DNA from: Paenibacillus sp. FSL R5-0766
Lineage (GTDB): Bacteria > Bacillota > Bacilli > Paenibacillales > Paenibacillaceae
Assembly: GCF_037971845.1 (NCBI RefSeq)
Contig: NZ_CP150227.1
Span: forward strand, 4,030,001-4,094,000
Direction of reading: 5' to 3'
DNA: 64,000 nucleotides
The position numbers and the translations under genes were made by a program. This document shows positions 28,793 to 36,289 of this stretch, in pieces. The notes under the pieces were generated by a model. It did not search any database. It saw only the letters and a list, made by a program, of their open reading frames with translations, and was not told where the DNA came from. Position 1 is the first letter of the stretch; each line of letters begins with the position of its first letter.

Positions 28793-29659
28793 CTATGGCA
28801 TAAACGGTGGTATATCCGCTGAACTTCCTTTTCTTAGAACCTCAGGTGGGGTATCAAAAATATACGGCGGCGCTGGCGGAAGTTTAGGCGCAGGTGCCAA
28901 AGGCTGAGGATGCTGAACATATTGGAAAGTACCTTGCCCATCCATACTTGGACCGTGAGCCCACCGTCCGGTTGCGCTCTCATCACCACGAGAGAAGTTA
29001 AAGAGAACATATGCAACCTCTCTCTTCTCAAGTTCTTTCGGGAACGTGCTGGGTACAACAATTCCTTCTTTTTCTTCAAGTTCTCTTATCGCTGCAATCC
29101 ACTGATTCTGATGCATGGTATCCCGAGCAAGCAACCACGATAACATGTCTTTTACACCGCGGTCATTGGTCATTTCATATAACCTGGCAACCTGAAGTCT
29201 GCCTTGAGATTCTGCTGCTAGATTATGTCTGAAATCAGCTAATAAATTACCACTTGCTATTGTGTACTTTGCATTCCATGGATATCCATTACTATCGGTT
29301 GGGGCTGCTCCAAGTCCGCTTACAATGGCATGTTGTGGATTACTCCCACCGAGTATCGCATTAATAACCGGGTCTTTGGCAGCTTCTTCCAGTGTGGTTA
29401 ATGGAGCATTGTCCAGCAAGCGAGCGATCATCGTAGCCAGCATCTCAACATGAGCGAGTTCTTCGGTTCCCGTATCCATAAGAAGGTCCTTATATTTCCC
29501 ATCTCCACGGACATTCCAGCCCTGAAATAAATACTGCATGGCTACGGTAATTTCGCCAAATTGTCCTCCCAGTACTTCTTGTAGTTTTCTTGCAAACACG
29601 GGATCGGGTCGATCCGGCTTGGCATGATACTGCAACTCCTTGATATTAAAAAACAACAT
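28793..29659 (-). CDS. second manganese (CotJC-type) catalase
   Basis: A 288-residue paralogue of the catalase at 20.6 kb, roughly two-thirds identical in the core. Metal ligands are kept: Glu36, Glu67 and His70 (GTEELAHVEM), Glu150 (LAAESQGRLQ) and His183 (TMHQNQW). The C-terminal arm differs and ends in a proline-rich tail (PKLPPAPPYIFDTPPEVL). AGGTG lies just before the ATG. It stands alone, divergent from a YqcI gene. Two catalases of this type may protect different spore layers or act at different stages. Function by homology; location in the spore is inferred. Confidence 0.92.
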   Translation of the reverse strand: MLFFNIKELQYHAKPDRPDPVFARKLQEVLGGQFGEITVAMQYLFQGWNVRGDGKYKDLLMDTGTEELAHVEMLATMIARLLDNAPLTTLEEAAKDPVINAILGGSNPQHAIVSGLGAAPTDSNGYPWNAKYTIASGNLLADFRHNLAAESQGRLQVARLYEMTNDRGVKDMLSWLLARDTMHQNQWIAAIRELEEKEGIVVPSTFPKELEKREVAYVLFNFSRGDESATGRWAHGPSMDGQGTFQYVQHPQPLAPAPKLPPAPPYIFDTPPEVLRKGSSADIPPFMP

Positions 29660-29795
29660 ATCACCTCATCCGTTTTAGATAAGTGATATGTATGTGTATT
29701 ACATCGATCACTTGCATGTCTCATTAATAAAAATAAGTTGGACTGTCACCATTTTTCCCTTGGGTTATATCCTATAGGTAAAAGGAGGACTATTC

Positions 29796-30545
29796 ATGTC
29801 GTTGTTGTTTTCATCTTCTGAGATTGAGAATGAGGAGATCCCTCTCGAAACCTGGAAAAGAGATGCTTACCGTTTATTCTCTTCGAAAATGAGTGACCGG
29901 GAGGCTCGATTTCCCTGTATTCCGGCTACACAGGCTTTTGCCCTGGGTCACCTCCGATACGGCTTTGTTTCTAATTTCGGAGACGAGTCTGCAGAACGTA
30001 ATGTATCAGACATACTCAAGGAATATGGAGAATGCTCTCGTTCATTCGGAGAATATTCTTCATTGATTTTATTTTTTGATAAGGAAAAACAAGTCCGGGA
30101 TGTATTGGCCTACGAAAAAGCCTTTTGGGATTTATTAAGCCAGATTAGACACTTGGATAACAAGCCTTGGCCAAAAGATATTCCAGAAGACCCGGAGCAT
30201 CCCATGTGGGAGTTTTGTTACAATGACGAACGGTATTTTGTCTATTGCGGGACGCCAGCCCATGTATCACGACAAAGTCGCCACTTTCCTTATTTCATGT
30301 TAGCTCTAACACCGCGCTGGGTACTCGATATATGGAACGCACAACCTCAGAAAGCTGCAGCGATTGCTCCAAGAATCCGCGCACGCTTGGCTGCCTACGA
30401 TACCATACCGGCACATCCTGAATTAAAGCAATACGGATCACAAGGCAACCTGGAGTATAAACAATATTTTTTGCGAGATGACGATACCGCTCCTTCCAAA
30501 TGCCCGTTTCTTCGATCTCTTCAGCAAGGCAACGTAAAGGAATAG
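29796..30545 (+). CDS. YqcI/YcgG family protein
   Basis: A 249-residue soluble protein of the YqcI/YcgG family. Recognisable stretches are RFPCIPATQAF near residue 48, RYGFVSNFGD near 64, WEFCYNDERYFVYC near 148, and the C-terminal LKQYFLRDDD-type end, here EYKQYFLRDDDTAPSKCPF. AAAGGAGG precedes the ATG. Biochemical function is unknown for the family; in B. subtilis homologues lie in prophage or stress-related contexts. It is cytosolic, with several Cys and Trp residues conserved by family type. Divergent from the second Mn-catalase. Confidence 0.82.
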   Translation: MSLLFSSSEIENEEIPLETWKRDAYRLFSSKMSDREARFPCIPATQAFALGHLRYGFVSNFGDESAERNVSDILKEYGECSRSFGEYSSLILFFDKEKQVRDVLAYEKAFWDLLSQIRHLDNKPWPKDIPEDPEHPMWEFCYNDERYFVYCGTPAHVSRQSRHFPYFMLALTPRWVLDIWNAQPQKAAAIAPRIRARLAAYDTIPAHPELKQYGSQGNLEYKQYFLRDDDTAPSKCPFLRSLQQGNVKE

Positions 30546-30615
30546 CTTAAATCGATTCTAAAAATACTCTCCTCCGAATAAACTCTATACCACCCATTTA
30601 TAGGAGGAGAGCCCT

Positions 30616-30717
30616 GTGCTACATACTCGCTACAACTACATAAGCAACTGGACAAGCCCTATCGAAATAAGAATTCATTACAGATGGAAAGGAAATGACA
30701 ATGGAAATCTATATTAA
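30616..30717 (+). CDS. possible 33-residue leader peptide overlapping the second lysE-like gene
   Basis: GTG at 30616 follows AGGAGGAG by 6 nt, one of the best ribosome binding sites nearby, and opens a 33-codon frame (VLHTRYNYISNWTSPIEIRI, then 13 more residues) ending at 30717. The frame runs 17 nt into the LysE-type gene in another register, so translation could be coupled. The peptide is rich in Tyr, Trp, Arg and Ile. Whether it is made is unknown; the strong binding site is the only direct evidence. Confidence 0.35.
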   Translation: MLHTRYNYISNWTSPIEIRIHYRWKGNDNGNLY

Positions 30718-31345
30718 ATTCGTCCTGATTGGTCTCGCTATTGCCATGCCAGTGGGAGCAATTACTGTAGAGATGACCAAGCAGGGATTGAGAAATGGGT
30801 TTATCCATGGCTGGGCCGTCGGTCTTGGAGGCATGACAATTGATGCTGGTTTGATACTGGCCATGTACTTCGGGTTTGCTTCCGTCTTATCTCTTCCTTA
30901 TGTACAAATTCCACTATGGCTTGCGGGAGCTGGATTTCTGGCCTTTCTGGGATACGATTCAATCCGGAACTCAGATCTGGATATGGCAACATCAGATAAT
31001 ACGAAAGGAAAAATCAAAAAATCGTTTTGGAGGACATACCGCAATGGCTTATTGGTAGCGGTTTCCCCTGGTAATCTTATGTTTTGGATATCTGTTTTTG
31101 GTGTTGTATTGTCCGATTCATACCAATCTACCGGTAAGCTGAGTTTTATCATTGCAGGATTTGGCGTACTATGTGGAATTCTTATTCATGACCTGGGTCT
31201 GCTCTCCATTGTATCTGTGACACGAAAAGTAATGAGCAAAAAAATGATACAAGCTGTCTCTGCCATGGCTGGAGTCCTTTTGCTGGGTTTCTCGTTCTAC
31301 TTTTTATATAAATTTATATTCGCTCTGTGGCTTCTATTTCAGTAG
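30701..31345 (+). CDS. second LysE-family exporter
   Basis: A 214-residue LysE/RhtB-type exporter with six predicted helices and the family motif GLAIAMPVGAITVEMTKQGL in the first. The start is ATG 30701, 7 nt after AAAGGA; an ATG two codons earlier is too close to that site. It is paralogous to the gene at 26.1 kb, with matching loops (GNLMFWISVFG versus NPLSIMFWLGIYG). Substrate unknown. A short frame with a very strong ribosome binding site overlaps its start. A terminator follows. Confidence 0.88.
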   Translation: MEIYIKFVLIGLAIAMPVGAITVEMTKQGLRNGFIHGWAVGLGGMTIDAGLILAMYFGFASVLSLPYVQIPLWLAGAGFLAFLGYDSIRNSDLDMATSDNTKGKIKKSFWRTYRNGLLVAVSPGNLMFWISVFGVVLSDSYQSTGKLSFIIAGFGVLCGILIHDLGLLSIVSVTRKVMSKKMIQAVSAMAGVLLLGFSFYFLYKFIFALWLLFQ

Positions 31346-31361
31346 ATTATTTCGAGAAATT

Positions 31362-31400
31362 AAGGTTGTTCCTTCTGAAAAAGGGGCAACCTTTTCTTTT
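31362..31400 (+). terminator. terminator of the second lysE-like gene
   Basis: AAGGTTGTTCC pairs with GGGGCAACCTT, with G-U pairs, then TTCTTTT. It starts 17 bp after the stop codon. Confidence 0.75.
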
Positions 31401-31751
31401 GATTCCTTTTCCATACGCTGCTGTAGGTACTTTCCTAGAATATCTAATTTTTTAATCAGAAATCATTTGACTTTCACAGTGAAGGATGGCAGTTCATTTA
31501 GTCGCGGGGCGTGCTGAATCGTATCTAAAAGGTAGGTAGTAACAGCGGTGTGCGTTCTTTTCTATTGTGAATTTTTCATATGTTGAAATATTATATTAGT
31601 GGCGAATTAGCTTTTAGTGCCAACACAGTTATCGTTTATCGTTGTCTCAAAATTAAAGTAGTATGCTTAAGATGATTTGGACATTTTACGAAATAGTTAG
31701 ATTATTTAGTTGTTGTGAATTTTTCATATGTTGAAAATATAAGGTTGATGA
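31401..31751. other. non-coding AT-rich gap with a 24-bp direct repeat
   Basis: No credible gene is seen. TTGTGAATTTTTCATATG followed by TTGAAA occurs exactly twice, at 31565-31588 and 31713-31736, 148 bp apart in the same orientation. The gap lies between convergent genes, each with its own terminator, so no promoter role is expected. Confidence 0.6.
31565..31736 (+). repeat. 24-bp direct repeat pair, 148 bp apart
   Basis: Two exact copies of a 24-bp sequence beginning TTGTGAATTTTT and ending TATGTTGAAA (31565-31588, 31713-31736). Each contains a small TTTCA/TGAAA inverted repeat. The 124 bp between them are AT-rich with no frame. Could be the footprint of an inserted or deleted segment, or paired protein-binding sites. 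Confidence 0.7.
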
Positions 31752-31778
31752 CAAAAAGAAAGCTGCCTATAGGCAGCT
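31752..31778 (-). terminator. terminator of the aldo/keto reductase gene
   Basis: AGCTGCC-TATA-GGCAGCT is a perfect stem on the minus strand followed by TTCTTTTTG, 37 bp after the stop codon. Confidence 0.85.
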
Positions 31779-31814
31779 GCGCAAAATTACAATCCATTTG
31801 GCAAATGCAAAGAA

Positions 31815-32708
31815 TCAGGTCCGGCCAGTCCAGTCTGCTCCGGCGATTTCTTTCCATCGTGCTCTAATCTCATCATACAGTTCCTGCGGAAGTGGCCCTT
31901 TAGCCACAAGATCAGCATTTTGCTGCCAGCGATTTGGCTTGGCTGTTCCTACAATAGCTGTGTCTACACCTTCGGTACTTAGCGTAAAACGCAGTGCTGT
32001 TTCCACCGCTGCCTGGGCATCTTCACCCAGAAAACCATAGTTCAGTTCACTTAAGCGCTTCCAGTATATAAATGGATAAGCCTCTTCCGAAAGTGTTTCA
32101 TACGTCCAGGCCGCATTGGCAATAGGCCTTTTGGCGATTACCCCCATGTTTCTTTTTCTTGCCTCAGGCAACGTAAGATCAATTGCTTCCTGATCTGCGA
32201 TATTTAATGAAGTCTCCAGGCTGTCAAATACTCCGGTCTGAATCGCATATAGCGCATCTGTTGTATCACCACTATATCCGATAAATCTGGTCTTTCCTGC
32301 TTCCTTGGCACGCTGTAGCACTTCGATTACTGCTCCTTGTCGGAGTACTTCTTCGGAGCAGCTATGCAAATGGATAACATCCACATAGTCCGTTTTCAGC
32401 CGTTTCAGACTACGGTCAATTGTTTGCTCCAGTACTTTGGCATCCCAATCCGGACCTTCGACCCCGGCAGCATGTCCACATTTGGTGAACAAATAGTAGT
32501 CATCACGCCGATGTGACAGCACCTCACCGATTAATTCCTCGCTGTCACCGTAACATTCAGCCGTGTCAATTACGTTTAATCCCGCATCCAGGGCACTATT
32601 CAGCAATGTCGCTACATCCGTTTTGGATACATCTTTGCCTATTTCCGCTCCGCCAAATCCAAGTGTACTTACGTTCATGCCAGTATTACCGTACTTGCGC
32701 GTTTCCAT
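31815..32708 (-). CDS. aldo/keto reductase
   Basis: A 297-residue NADPH-dependent oxidoreductase with a TIM-barrel fold. The N-terminal GNTGMNVSTLGFGGAEIG leads into the catalytic segment DTAECYGDSEELIGEVL, where Asp and Tyr (near residues 48 and 53) are catalytic; the lysine is in the FTKCGH strand and the histidine in DVIHLHSC. The cofactor loop is near GTAKPNRWQQN. Substrate unknown; this subgroup reduces sugars and aldehydes. It precedes no partner in an operon: an SDR gene lies 132 bp upstream on the same strand and may or may not be co-transcribed. Confidence 0.9.
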   Translation of the reverse strand: METRKYGNTGMNVSTLGFGGAEIGKDVSKTDVATLLNSALDAGLNVIDTAECYGDSEELIGEVLSHRRDDYYLFTKCGHAAGVEGPDWDAKVLEQTIDRSLKRLKTDYVDVIHLHSCSEEVLRQGAVIEVLQRAKEAGKTRFIGYSGDTTDALYAIQTGVFDSLETSLNIADQEAIDLTLPEARKRNMGVIAKRPIANAAWTYETLSEEAYPFIYWKRLSELNYGFLGEDAQAAVETALRFTLSTEGVDTAIVGTAKPNRWQQNADLVAKGPLPQELYDEIRARWKEIAGADWTGRT

Positions 32709-32840
32709 GGTTATCTTCCTCCAAGTTCAGTGAATTGGGTACAGATAAATAGAAATACAGATTAACTTCAACTTCCCTTATGTTATTACCCAAGAGTTGG
32801 TTATGCCACCCACTTTTCCTTTACAACCAACTTCATTTAT

Positions 32841-33623
32841 TTAGAAGCCATAAATGGACATTCCACCGTCAACCAATAACGTCTGACCCGTTATGTATCC
32901 CGCTGCATCTGATGCCAGGAATACAACCGGTCCTACCACTTCCTCCAGTTCTCCAACGCGCTGAAGCGGTGTGCGGCTTACAATTTCCTGCAAATACTGG
33001 GGATCATCCAGCAGTTTTTCAGTCAGAGGGGTTCGGAAATACCATGGCCCTACTGAATTGACACGGATTCCATACTTGCCCCATTCCAGTGCGAGCACTT
33101 TGGTCATATGAATTAACGCAGCTTTGGTCGCGCCGTATACAACCCCTGTCCGCAAAGCCGTGTGACCGCCTACCGAAGAGATGTTAATGATCTTCCCGGT
33201 CCCACGTTCTTTCATATGCTGACCCACCAATTGTGAAGCGAAGAAAGCCGATTTTAAGTTTGTCTGCATGATGGTCTCCCACTGCTCGTCCGTTACTTCC
33301 AGTGCTGGCGTCCGTATGTTCATACCTGCATTATTCACCAGAATATCCAGGCTGCCCATCTCCGAGATCGCCTCTTGAAATGTCTCTTCCATTTGTTCTC
33401 TTGATGTCACATCCGCAGTCAGAGCGAGCGCTTTACGCCCTGTCTGTTCATAGATGTAGGCAGCTGTCTCCTCAATCTCTTTCATCGTTCGGGATACAAG
33501 TACAACGTCACTGCCTGATTGGGCAAGTCCAATCGCAATTGCTTTTCCGATCCCTCTCCCTGCACCTGTCACCAGTGCTGTCTGTCCATCGAGATGGAAT
33601 GTGGGTGCGTTCATGTTACTCAC
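32841..33623 (-). CDS. short-chain dehydrogenase/reductase
   Basis: A 260-residue classical SDR. Cofactor motif TGAGRGIGKAIA near residues 20-31, NNAGMN near 97, catalytic Ser in INISSVGG and the YGATKAA motif (Tyr and Lys), and a C-terminal GYITGQTLLVDGGMSIYGF typical of gluconate 5-dehydrogenase or 3-oxoacyl reductase-like enzymes. The start ATG 33623 follows GAAGGAG. The truncated inverted-repeat element ends 14 bp upstream, so it may supply or disturb the promoter. Neighbouring aldo/keto reductase suggests sugar or polyol oxidoreduction, without proof. Confidence 0.9.
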   Translation of the reverse strand: MSNMNAPTFHLDGQTALVTGAGRGIGKAIAIGLAQSGSDVVLVSRTMKEIEETAAYIYEQTGRKALALTADVTSREQMEETFQEAISEMGSLDILVNNAGMNIRTPALEVTDEQWETIMQTNLKSAFFASQLVGQHMKERGTGKIINISSVGGHTALRTGVVYGATKAALIHMTKVLALEWGKYGIRVNSVGPWYFRTPLTEKLLDDPQYLQEIVSRTPLQRVGELEEVVGPVVFLASDAAGYITGQTLLVDGGMSIYGF

Positions 33624-33636
33624 TCCTTCATCAGAT

Positions 33637-33695
33637 TTATAAGTTGAACTAAAGATTATTTACACTGACACTACGATGACAGAATAACCTTCCAT
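33637..33695. repeat. truncated copy of the inverted-repeat element at 11.9 kb
   Basis: About 59 bp match the left arm of the 226-bp element with few differences: TTATAAGTTGA, CTAAAGATTATTTACAC, CACTACGATGACAGAA and AACCTTCCA line up in order. The interior and right arm are missing. In both copies this arm lies just upstream of a minus-strand start codon in the same orientation. Confidence 0.75.
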
Positions 33696-33729
33696 CAATG
33701 CTTATATGTAATTGAAGCCCCGATAGGAA

Positions 33730-34218
33730 TCAGGTTACAAAATACTGGCTTGGATTGCCCAGCTCTGGATGGAACTTCTCCCGAAAGCGTCCTCCCGTAT
33801 ATTCCCCTATAATTTTTCGCCAGAACGCCTGGGCAATGACATTGTTCCGAACCTGGGTTACTTTCCATCTGCCAGGAAAACGTTTAAACAATTCATATGC
33901 TGCCCGAGTGCCCACTCCACTGCGCCGATATTTTTGCATCACAAAAAACTCAGTTAAATAGTAGTCATTATCCTTGCTTCCAGGCTCCAGTTTCTCCACC
34001 AGAGCAAACCCTGCAGGTGCCCCATCACTTGTAATCAAAAAAGGAAACTTGCGGTCCTCCTCTGTCCAGAATGCCTCCAGACCGGGATATTCCGGAAAAA
34101 TGCCGTTACTGTCTACATCAATATTCAGATATTTGGTAAAATCATATAGATAAAATTGCATTAAATGCCGTATCACCTGACTGCGTTCCCGGGGAACCAG
34201 TTCTATTTTCATATTCAT
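33730..34218 (-). CDS. GNAT-family N-acetyltransferase
   Basis: About 162 residues with the GNAT fold. The acetyl-CoA-binding segment is FFVMQKYRRSGVGTRAAYEL, with the R/Q-x-x-G-x-G/A pattern (RRSGVG), followed by FKRFPGRWKV and a helix with NNVIAQAFWRKII. Start at ATG 34218, where AGGAGG is 8 nt upstream; GTG 34227 would overlap that site. Length and motif order match single-domain GNATs that act on small molecules or protein N-termini. Substrate unknown. It stands between the truncated repeat and the divergent XerS-type recombinase. Confidence 0.85.
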   Translation of the reverse strand: MNMKIELVPRERSQVIRHLMQFYLYDFTKYLNIDVDSNGIFPEYPGLEAFWTEEDRKFPFLITSDGAPAGFALVEKLEPGSKDNDYYLTEFFVMQKYRRSGVGTRAAYELFKRFPGRWKVTQVRNNVIAQAFWRKIIGEYTGGRFREKFHPELGNPSQYFVT

Positions 34219-34411
34219 CCGGTTCACCTCCTCTGCTCTACGTATACTGATTACTTTAAAGGTTTACGTGCCGAAGGGCAAGGAAGCATACCCTGCTTAC
34301 TGCCTGTTTTGGTGAACAAGCTGTGAGCATGTAAATTATGGTACACTAGAACATAGAATACTATTAAGTTGAATATTAATTTTATATGTTTTTCACATGG
34401 AGGTGTCGAAC

Positions 34412-35503
34412 TTGACCAACGTGCAAAAAGAGATTGATCGACGCAAGCTGGATGACAAACTACCTTCCATGCCTTGGTTCGTTCAGCAATTCATGGACTA
34501 TAAGTTGCCTGACCTGTCCCCCTCTACCCTGCTCGAATATCTGAGAGATTACGAAGCTTTCTTCGGATGGTTGCGAGCAGAAGGGCTCTCCGAGGCAAGC
34601 TCTAATAAAGAAGTTACGTTGACTGAACTGGAAGTCCTACGCATGGATTCGGTTACCGCCTATCGGTTATTTCTCACAACCAAACGGGAAGGAACCAATT
34701 CCAGAATTACCGTCTCTCGCAAACTCTCTTCCCTTCGCTCCCTTTTTCATTATCTGAGCCAAATTGCGGAAGATGAAGACTTTTATCCGTTGCTGAAGCG
34801 GAACATTATGGCCAAAATCGAGATCAAGCGTACCCATAAACCCAAGGACACCGCTGCCAAACTCAAAGGTAAAATCCTGGAGGAAGAGGAACTGCTGGAA
34901 TTTATCGGCTATATCCTTGAAGGTTACGCTGTTGATATGGAGAAGAACAAGCAGGCACTCTATTCCCATGAGCTCAACAAAGAACGAGACGCCTGTATTG
35001 CCAGCCTGATTCTCAATTCAGGTTTACGGGTGTCGGAAGTTGTGAACCTGAACGTCGATGACCTCGATCTGAACAACAAACTCCTGTATGTTTATCGCAA
35101 AGGTAATAATGACGAGACGTACAAGACACCCGTTTATTTCAGGGAACAGGCCAAGGACGAACTCGCGACCTATATGAATCTGCGGCAATCACGTTACCGT
35201 ACGCCCAAGCGGGAGAAGGGTCTGTTCATTGCATTGCGTAACGGAGATTCAGAAGGCAGTCGAATGACCAAAAGAGCGATCCAGGCCATGATTATGAAAT
35301 ACGCCAAGCGCTTTGGCAAACCTTATCTAACCGTGCACAAATTACGCCATTCATTCGCAACAGACTATTATTTGCAAAATGATATTTACAAAACAAAAGA
35401 GCAGCTCGGCCACGCTTCTACGGAAACGACCGAGATCTATGCTCACCTTACCGACAAAACGATGTCCGAAGCCATCGAACGCCGTACTGACGACGGGATG
35501 TAA
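34412..35503 (+). CDS. xerS: tyrosine recombinase XerS-like
   Basis: A 363-residue recombinase, longer than XerC/XerD and similar in plan to XerS, the single recombinase that resolves chromosome dimers in streptococci and lactococci. Shared features: early MPWFVQQFMDYKL, an inserted stretch after the DNA-binding domain (LLEFIGYILEGYAVDMEKNK), and SHELNKERDACIASLILNSG. Catalytic residues are present: Arg in SGLRVSEVV, Lys in YRKGNNDET, His/Arg in HKLRHSF, His in LGHASTET and Tyr in EIYAHL. The start is TTG 34412, 8 nt after GGAGG; the ATG at 34397 contains that site. Whether it is the main dimer-resolution enzyme here is not known. Confidence 0.85.
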   Translation: MTNVQKEIDRRKLDDKLPSMPWFVQQFMDYKLPDLSPSTLLEYLRDYEAFFGWLRAEGLSEASSNKEVTLTELEVLRMDSVTAYRLFLTTKREGTNSRITVSRKLSSLRSLFHYLSQIAEDEDFYPLLKRNIMAKIEIKRTHKPKDTAAKLKGKILEEEELLEFIGYILEGYAVDMEKNKQALYSHELNKERDACIASLILNSGLRVSEVVNLNVDDLDLNNKLLYVYRKGNNDETYKTPVYFREQAKDELATYMNLRQSRYRTPKREKGLFIALRNGDSEGSRMTKRAIQAMIMKYAKRFGKPYLTVHKLRHSFATDYYLQNDIYKTKEQLGHASTETTEIYAHLTDKTMSEAIERRTDDGM

Positions 35504-35520
35504 CCTCCCGAACATAATAA

Positions 35521-35580
35521 AAGCAGCAAGCCGTATCAAGGATTTCGATCCGAGAAAGGTCTGCTGCTTGTATTGTTTTT
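35521..35580 (+). terminator. terminator after the xerS-like gene
   Basis: AAGCAGCA pairs with TGCTGCTT across a structured loop, followed by GTATTGTTTTTT. It begins 17 bp after the stop codon. Confidence 0.65.
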
Positions 35581-35721
35581 TGCATCATTCAAAGATAAGA
35601 GCATAAGCAGAAATGATTTTAGTTTACATAATAAAAGTTACGTTTATTCAAAGACGATCAATCACGCTCACTGTACATTCAATCATGTACGGAGACCATT
35701 ATGTCCCGTGCCTAAACATTT

Positions 35722-36282
35722 CTACGATTCGACTTCACCATTCTGCCTACACTCGCTCTCAACCATCGCTAACAACGCTTTGGCTATATCCTCCGTTTCA
35801 TGAACCGAGTACCATGTTATATCCCTGCTTACGATGTTTGGCTCCATACACTGCTCTGAAGATAACCATGAGATCATACCCACTACCCCTTCAAGCTGAT
35901 TAACCAATATCAAATCTTTTTCTTCTCGAACCATCACGAATTTGGGATAAGAAGCATCCTTGAATCCTTCAATGACAATCCACTCATAACCGGACAGATG
36001 ACTTAACATATCCTCCAGCTTGGTTGACTGTCGCTCCATAATCGCAGTACGTTTCTCTGACATAACAACCACCGCCGAGGCCCCAGCCTCTCCAAATCGA
36101 TACGAATCCGTTCCTTCTTGATCCATCTCAAAATGGTCATGTCCATCATGCTTAATTGCTGCTACTTTAAGTCCTATTGAAGAAAAGTGCCCGATCAGCG
36201 CGGCTGTCAGGGTTGTCTTGCCCGTGTTTTTGTATCCAACAATCTGTATGATATGTGGCTTTGTATCACTCATTGTAGTCAT
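35722..36282 (-). CDS. mobB: molybdopterin-guanine dinucleotide biosynthesis protein B
   Basis: A 186-residue P-loop protein. Walker A is GYKNTGKTT near residues 17-25 and the family segment KHDGHDHFEMDQEGTDSYRF lies near 48-67. MobB binds GTP and assists MobA in attaching GMP to molybdopterin. It is encoded 7 bp after moeA on the same strand, so the two form an operon for molybdenum cofactor completion. ATG at 36282 or 36273 could start it. No mobA or molybdate transporter gene is in the window. Confidence 0.93.
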   Translation of the reverse strand: MTTMSDTKPHIIQIVGYKNTGKTTLTAALIGHFSSIGLKVAAIKHDGHDHFEMDQEGTDSYRFGEAGASAVVVMSEKRTAIMERQSTKLEDMLSHLSGYEWIVIEGFKDASYPKFVMVREEKDLILVNQLEGVVGMISWLSSEQCMEPNIVSRDITWYSVHETEDIAKALLAMVESECRQNGEVES

Positions 36283-36289
36283 CCACCAA

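Noticed and set aside
29747..29774. Sigma-K-like CACC-N15-TATATCCTA before the YqcI gene
   Set aside because: The predicted start would fall inside the ribosome binding site and the -10 has a mismatch; support is too thin.
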